Shown here: in pieces, positions 19,621 through 24,468 of the stretch
How the letters are laid out: each line of letters opens with the position of its first letter
Position numbering within the stretch: position 1 is the stretch's first letter
NCBI GenBank assembly: GCA_024195585.1
Contig: SWBL01000522.1
Span: forward strand, 1 to 24,468
Length of the DNA: 24,468 nucleotides
Direction of reading: 5' to 3'
From: Aureobasidium sp. EXF-3400
Lineage: Eukaryota; Ascomycota; Dothideomycetes; Dothideales; Saccotheciaceae
Made by a program: the position numbers and the translations under genes
The notes under the pieces: generated by a model
Databases searched by the model: none
What the model was told of the DNA's origin: nothing
The model's input: only the letters and a program-made list of their open reading frames with translations

Positions 19621-20989
19621 ATGTCGTCTTCATTCAAGATAATCGAGCACCACACTCCCTGTCAAACTATCAGAGAGTACCCTCAGGCTACTTCAACGTA
19701 CCAAGAAGAAAAACTATACCTCAGCGCAAAACAATACATTCCTCTCAACCGCACACCACAAAAGGGAGATGTTACTATCCTAGCAGCCCATGCGTCCGCG
19801 TTTCCAAAAGAGCTATACGAGCCACTCTGGGAGGACCTGCTCAAACAGAGTGGAAAAGCAGGTTATGGTATTCGCAGTATATGGATGGCAGATGTAGCGA
19901 ACCAAGGAGCTTCCTACGTGCTGAATGAGAACAAAATAGGAAACGATCGTGAGTCTTTTACCCTACCTTTCTTTCCCCAGTACAGTTGACACAAAATCTA
20001 CAACAAATGCTGATAAGCTGAGTATAGCAAACTATGCCGACCACGCTCGCGACCTCCTCTCCCTGATCAACACACATCGCGAAGACTTCACTCGACCGAT
20101 CATTGGTGTAGGTCACAGTATGGGCACGATATGTTTAGGACTGCTAGCTCAAATGCATCCCCGCCTCTTGACCTCCATCGTCATGCTCGATGCCATCATA
20201 ATCCACAAACAGATGCCAGCATGGATTCCAATGACACGCCTACCTTCTTTTCGTAAAGACCTCTGGCCCTCTCGCCAAGCAGCAGAAGCTGCATTCCGCA
20301 AGAACGCCCTGCTAAAACCTTTTGACGAACGAGTCGTGCAAAAGATCTTGGAGTACAGCATTAGAGCCACGCCTACTCTACTCTATCCCCAAAGCTCTGC
20401 AGAGCAAGGTAAAGCAGAGCAAAGTTATACCCTCACAACGCCAAAACACCAAGAAGCTCTCTCTATCGCACGACCAAACTTTGAAGATAGAAACTGGGAG
20501 GCGACACCTGATTTGTTGGCGCGATCTACTGTTCCAGACCTTTGGCCTTGTGCTCCTTACGTCTCGCCATTCTACAAATCGGAGGGAAGGACTTGTTGGA
20601 TGTTCTTGCCGCATCTACGACCTTCTGTCCTTTGGCTGTATGGTAAAAAATCATACACCATGGACCCTGACGAAAGACGTGAGAAGATGAAGAGAACAGG
20701 GACAGGTTGGAATGGTTCAGGCGGCGCCGAGATGGGAAGAGTGAAAGAAGAGTTTGTGGAAGATACGGGCCACTTTTTGTGTTTCGAGAAGATTGCGGAA
20801 ACGGCCGAGAAAGTGTCTGAATGGCTGGATGCAGAGGTCAAGATCTGGAAGGATCTAGAAAAGGTCTCGTTTGACCAGGAGTGGTTGAAGCAGGATGTTG
20901 TAGGTAGGCAGAAGATGGATGGAAGATGGTTGGAAGGTGTTAAGAAGTGGAAGGGACAGAAGAAGGCTGTGCCGTTGAGCAAGCTTTGA
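19621..20989 (+). CDS. Alpha/beta hydrolase with C-terminal SKL (peroxisomal)
   Basis: Serine hydrolase of the alpha/beta fold. Exons 19621-19948 and 20028-20989 with a 79-nt intron (GTGAGT...GTATAG, phase 1) give 429 aa. Splicing restores NDPNYADHARDLLSLINTHR, a motif of the family. The nucleophile elbow is GVGHSMGT, Ser140; the probable catalytic His is in EDTGHFLCFEK near the end. The protein ends PLSKL, a canonical PTS1, so import into peroxisomes is expected. Fungal relatives include Lpx1-like peroxisomal lipases and AKT2-type esterases of secondary metabolism; the sequence alone does not choose between them, and no other metabolite gene stands next to it. The C-terminal 60 residues are Lys/Trp-rich and likely helical. 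No defect was found. Confidence 0.87.
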
Positions 20990-21456
20990 ATTGCATGAGC
21001 AGTTGAGCGGGCTTTCTTGGAAGAGAACAGAAGATCGAGATTGCCACGGAAAGTGCGAATGAAAGCACGGTGATCGATTTTCATATTTATCTTATCTTCT
21101 TAGCAACGACTTCCTTCCTCAGGACGAATATACAAAATTTGTGTACAGTTTTCTCTTCGAATTAACCTTCCTGTTCGACCTGAACTTCCATGTACTGTTG
21201 ACTTGTTCCCTGCTCACTTGGGTTAGTATGCCTCTTGCCACTTTCTGTAAACCTTTTCTCTATGCCATATCCGAGCCCGTATTCTTCGCCTCCTTCTGGG
21301 GTCGTGCTCGGGTTGTACTCATGACAGTCAACTGCTTGCTTCGGTTCTGATATAGTTCTGGTTAACAGCCACCCGACCAAGCTGTTAATGACAATCTGTG
21401 GTGTAATGGAGTGATCGACTTGAGATAACCCAGCTCCGAGTGGTAGGAGCTGACAC
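20990..21456. other. Convergent 3' gap
   Basis: Lies between the 3' ends of the hydrolase (+) and the CCCH gene (-). A minus-strand frame (21162-21551) runs through it in a different phase from the CCCH gene, but no splice pair was found to join it. Treated as untranslated sequence. Confidence 0.5.
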
Positions 21457-23332
21457 CTAATCCAGGTCATCTGGATGGGGCTCCGTGTAAGAGAGTGGAT
21501 CAATGTCGTTTTCATTCTGAGGTGCCTCACTGGCTGCACGCGATAAACCATCCCTCTCGCTGTGGTTGTTTTCTCCAGAAGTCATACCAAAAGAGTCAGG
21601 ATTGTACACTTCGATATTTGACTCAGCTGGCACCCAATCGGCGACGACAGGATCAATGTCATGCATGGTATGATTGAGCCTACAAGCTCCATACTTTCTC
21701 GTGGTGTCGCATTTCTCGCGGAAACAGATGTGGCCCATATTGCAATTCTTCAGGCGACAATTTCCTTTACGGCCACACGGATAGCTATGAACAAAGTGTT
21801 TGAGAACAAGCCTGATATTATCTGGAATAGGACTGTGATCCCAGACACAGTTGGCGTCTCCCTTTGTGCAATATCCTTTCAGTTGATACTCATTGCAGAG
21901 CTTTTTGTTAGGTGGAGCAATTCGAGCGTTATAGGCTCTCCAGTCTTCGCTGGATGGCATTGGTAGTAGAAAGTCCAATCTGTGTCCGGTGCTGTTGACA
22001 GGAATAAGATTGGCATTATCTGGTGTTTGCGTCGGTAAACAGCTTGAGGGATGCGCAAGAGATGTGGCAGGCAAAGACGGAGGGAAAGCCTGGATAGTAG
22101 CAGACCTATGTGGTAGAACAATGCCAGATTCAGGAGAACCCATATCTGCATTGCTTGGTGTTGGCGTTCCAAATTCTGAAGATGGTCGAAAGAAAGAATT
22201 TTGAGTAGAATCTCTTTGTGCGGATTCTCGTCCAGAGACGTACTCATTCGAGCGCCATGAGTCTCTACTACTGTTATGAGACTTCTTACAGCCATTTCCA
22301 AACTTGCAGATGCCTCGAAGATAGTGCGTACAGACGGGTGTATGGTTGGAAACCGCTCCAGAGTGTCCGTTCGGCATGGTAGTGGGTTGCGAATGTGCTA
22401 CCGGAGCCTTAGAAACAGTTCGTCGAGCATCAAGACCATCCAGGGGGTTGTTGTGAAACAGACCGTTGAGACTGTCAATATCGAGTCCAAGGCGGTTGAA
22501 TTCAGGACTGAACGAGGAACCGCGGACGAGGGTAATCTTCTCCTTCGAAATATAAGGGGTAAGCAAGTTCAGGTAACCGGTATCGTGGCATCCAGCAAAG
22601 AAGATGTGTTTACATTGGTTGTTTTCCACGAAGAGGCGAAACATTTCACGGATCTTGTTGTCCGCATTCTCCTTCTTATCGCCTGCATCGACGAAGTCGA
22701 AGAGATCGTGTGCACGTGTGAAGTTGGAACAGAAAGGACTGAGGGATCGTGCCTCATGTCCAACAAGGCCCGCACGCGCGAGTGTTTTGGACAGTCCGGC
22801 GAGATTGGTATAGGCGCGGACCATGACTTTACAATTCTCGTACTCAAGGCCACGTCGTGAAAGTCTGTCTCGGATAGTGTCGTGAAGAAGATTGGCCGCT
22901 CTAATGCCACCTTCAGCACCGCCTTTGATTAGAGAGTCTTCGAACTGCTTCTGGTCAGTATAGAGCAAATACCAGGATATGCCTTTTCTAAGCGAACAGC
23001 AATCACAAGGAAGCCATGAAAGTGGTCACAAATGTCATACACAGCAGGAGGAATTGATGAAATACGAAGTGTCAGCGACTTACCACATAACCATCCGCAT
23101 CGATCAAAACAAGGACAAAGGGGTTTCTGTCTTGACCCCGAGCGAGTTTCTTGTACTTCTCGCGAGACTCCTTTTCCTCTTCGTAGTCACTGCGCAGAAT
23201 GCGGTAATCCTCGAGCAGTTTGCCGTAGGTGAGAGTCAGTTCGTCGAGCGCATCTTGGCGTGCTTGTGTTGCGAGATTGAAGTCAGAGAGCTGTCTTTCA
23301 AGTCTGTTAAGATCTGTTTCGGCAAGCATCAT
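21457..23332 (-). CDS. NYN-like domain plus tandem CCCH zinc finger protein
   Basis: Likely RNA-binding, possibly RNA-cleaving, regulator of a fungal family with an N-terminal coiled coil, a PIN/NYN-like domain and CCCH fingers. Exon 1 is 23332-23084 (83 aa); exon 2 begins at 22944 or 22950 and ends at 21457, so 578 or 580 aa. The preferred junction gives LIDADGYVFEDSLIKGGAEG, because TACTGAC is a good branch site only if the later CAG (ending 22945) is used. Residues 1-66 are a charged coiled coil. The NYN-like region (about 72-235) starts with the acidic strand VLVLIDADGY. Fingers: C-x7-C-x5-C-x3-H at 288-306, C-x8-C-x6-C-x3-H at 433-453, and a Cys/His cluster at 473-508. The linkers are Ser/Pro-rich and disordered. 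The intron (133 or 139 nt) is the longest here. Role inferred from family. Confidence 0.83.
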
Positions 23333-24161
23333 GGACGATCAATCCAGGCGTGATGGAGAGACGTTGGAAGTTGGTGACTGTCAAAAATTCACGGTGGTGT
23401 GTCGAAATGCCGGCCAATAATAAGCCGTGTTCCGAGCTTCGCTCAGAAAGCTGATTATGTATGTCGCGTTGACCTGATCAAGACGTACCTATCACATATT
23501 AGTTTCCCATGCCCCGTTAATAATCTCTCATCTGTTCTTAAATACTTACTAAGTTCAGAGATGCTGCTATTGACCGAGCTTCGAAGAGTTGAAAGCCTAC
23601 GAACCAAGAGTTTGTGGAGTCTGATGAAGTTGGGGATAGCCGTTAGAAGATTCAAGTTGGAAGCACTATGTGAAGCAATGCCTAGATAAAGCTACCGCTT
23701 GAGACACCAACACTTCTTTAAGACAATATCATGAACCTCATCGACTAGAGCTCAATAATGAACGATGCTGATTTGATCATGATCATAGTCAAATGAGCAA
23801 TAGCGATCAGAGTAGCCTTTATACAAAAAACAAGGCCTACGATATGCAAGACATGTAAGGCTCAGACTCACGAGTCATCGACAATCTAGATTCATACCTT
23901 GATGAGCAATGATGAACAGGAAACACAAGTTGTATTTTTTGGCAAAGAAAAAAAGAAGTTTTTGGATCACATTGCCCTCATTGCATAAAACCGATGTACA
24001 TGCAAAACTGATGCCTGCACTGATCCATTCGGTCCCCGGTATGTTTCGCACGCCAGAACGTAAGCCCACGAAGAGAGAACACCAATCGAACCGAGAGTAC
24101 CGCCGTAACGGACTTGTGCCTTTTTCGGATATCATCAAGCCACGCCGTGACATTATCTCGT
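23333..24161. other. Upstream region of the CCCH gene and 3' region of eL19
   Basis: No supported gene. Short frames (up to 123 codons, partly antisense to eL19) lack family features. A 12-bp perfect palindrome, TGATCATGATCA, lies at 23774-23785, and A/T homopolymer runs occur at 23933-23962. Confidence 0.45.
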
Positions 24162-24468
24162 TTATGCCTTCTTCTCCTCGTCCTCGGCAGCGAAGGCGAG
24201 TCTCTTCTGCTCGACACGCTCCTGTCTGCGCTCGCGGGCGGCCTTGGTCTTGGCACGCTTGGCGTCCATCTCCTCCTTGAGCTTGGCCTCACGAGCCTTC
24301 TCGGCCTTGGCCTTGTGGATCTGTGACATGTGTTAGAAGAAAGTGGGTATGCGAAGGCAGGTCGGGCTGGACGTACGTGCTCAACGAGAGCGCGCTTGTG
24401 CTTGAAGGTGTTACCCTTGCTCAGGTGGTAGAGCTCGTGGTAAAGGTGCTTGTCGATCTTGCCAGAGG
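24162..24468 (-). CDS. RPL19: 60S ribosomal protein eL19 (C-terminal part, partial)
   Basis: Large-subunit ribosomal protein, cytosolic. Visible exons: 24468-24377 (runs off the window, 5' part missing) and 24320-24162, joined over a 56-nt intron (GTACGT...TCACAG, phase 0). The first gives SGKIDKHLYHELYHLSKGNT then FKHKRALVEH; the second starts IHKAKAEKAREAKLKEE and ends AFAAEDEEKKA, the long Lys/Arg/Glu-rich C-terminal helix typical of eL19. About 83 codons are visible of roughly 190-200 usual in the family. The codon use is strongly C/G-ending (GAG, AAG, CTC), fitting a highly expressed gene and differing from the accessory neighbours. Confidence 0.93.

Noticed and set aside
1647..20989. 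A secondary-metabolite cluster made of the GMC gene, two MFS genes and the SKL hydrolase
   Set aside because: No core synthase, prenyltransferase or pathway regulator is present, and housekeeping genes (VMA12, COQ1) lie between them.
21162..21551. Possible extra 3' exon of the CCCH gene
   Set aside because: Different phase from the gene, no donor/acceptor pair found, and the gene already ends in a normal stop at 21457.

Overview
The window looks like nuclear DNA of a filamentous ascomycete (Pezizomycotina; Dothideomycete-like is a guess). Reasons: closely packed genes with short spliceosomal introns (mostly 49-80 nt, GT...AG, CTAAC-like branch sites), a lone 5S rRNA gene outside any rDNA array, and fungal families (Dal5-type permease, fungal GMC oxidoreductase/hydrolase fusion, GPI-anchored wall protein, tandem CCCH protein). 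Gene structures were built by hand by joining reading frames at splice sites; all complete spliced models sum to a multiple of three.

Layout. 1-93 (-): 5S rRNA cut by the window edge. 94-1646: about 1.5 kb without a gene. 1647-5299 (+): large GMC oxidoreductase fused to an alpha/beta hydrolase, four exons, interrupted by one in-frame TGA. 5917-6697 (-): VMA12, a V-ATPase assembly factor, divergent from COQ1 (6939-8317, +), the mitochondrial polyprenyl diphosphate synthase for ubiquinone. 8704-10144 (-): monocarboxylate-type MFS transporter. 11461-11833 (+): 101-aa Ser-rich protein. 13219-14972 (+): Dal5/allantoate-type permease with four exons. 15153-16157 (-): secreted GPI-anchored type protein. 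17522-18706 (+): unrecognised, possibly secreted 355-aa protein. 19621-20989 (+): alpha/beta hydrolase ending in SKL, so probably peroxisomal. 21457-23332 (-): NYN-like plus tandem CCCH zinc finger protein. 24162-24468 (-): 3' part of ribosomal protein eL19.

How the genes work together: VMA12 and COQ1 are housekeeping genes sharing a 241-bp divergent promoter, and eL19 is another. The rest are accessory: two transporters, two hydrolases, two surface or secreted proteins. Nothing ties them into one pathway, and I do not claim a biosynthetic cluster. The two observations most worth checking are the single in-frame stop in the otherwise intact GMC/hydrolase gene, which removes two of three hydrolase catalytic residues, and a three-copy degenerate direct repeat (about 8.48, 10.48 and 12.04 kb) in the gaps around the MFS gene and the small Ser-rich gene. 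No CRISPR array, tRNA or intact transposon was found.
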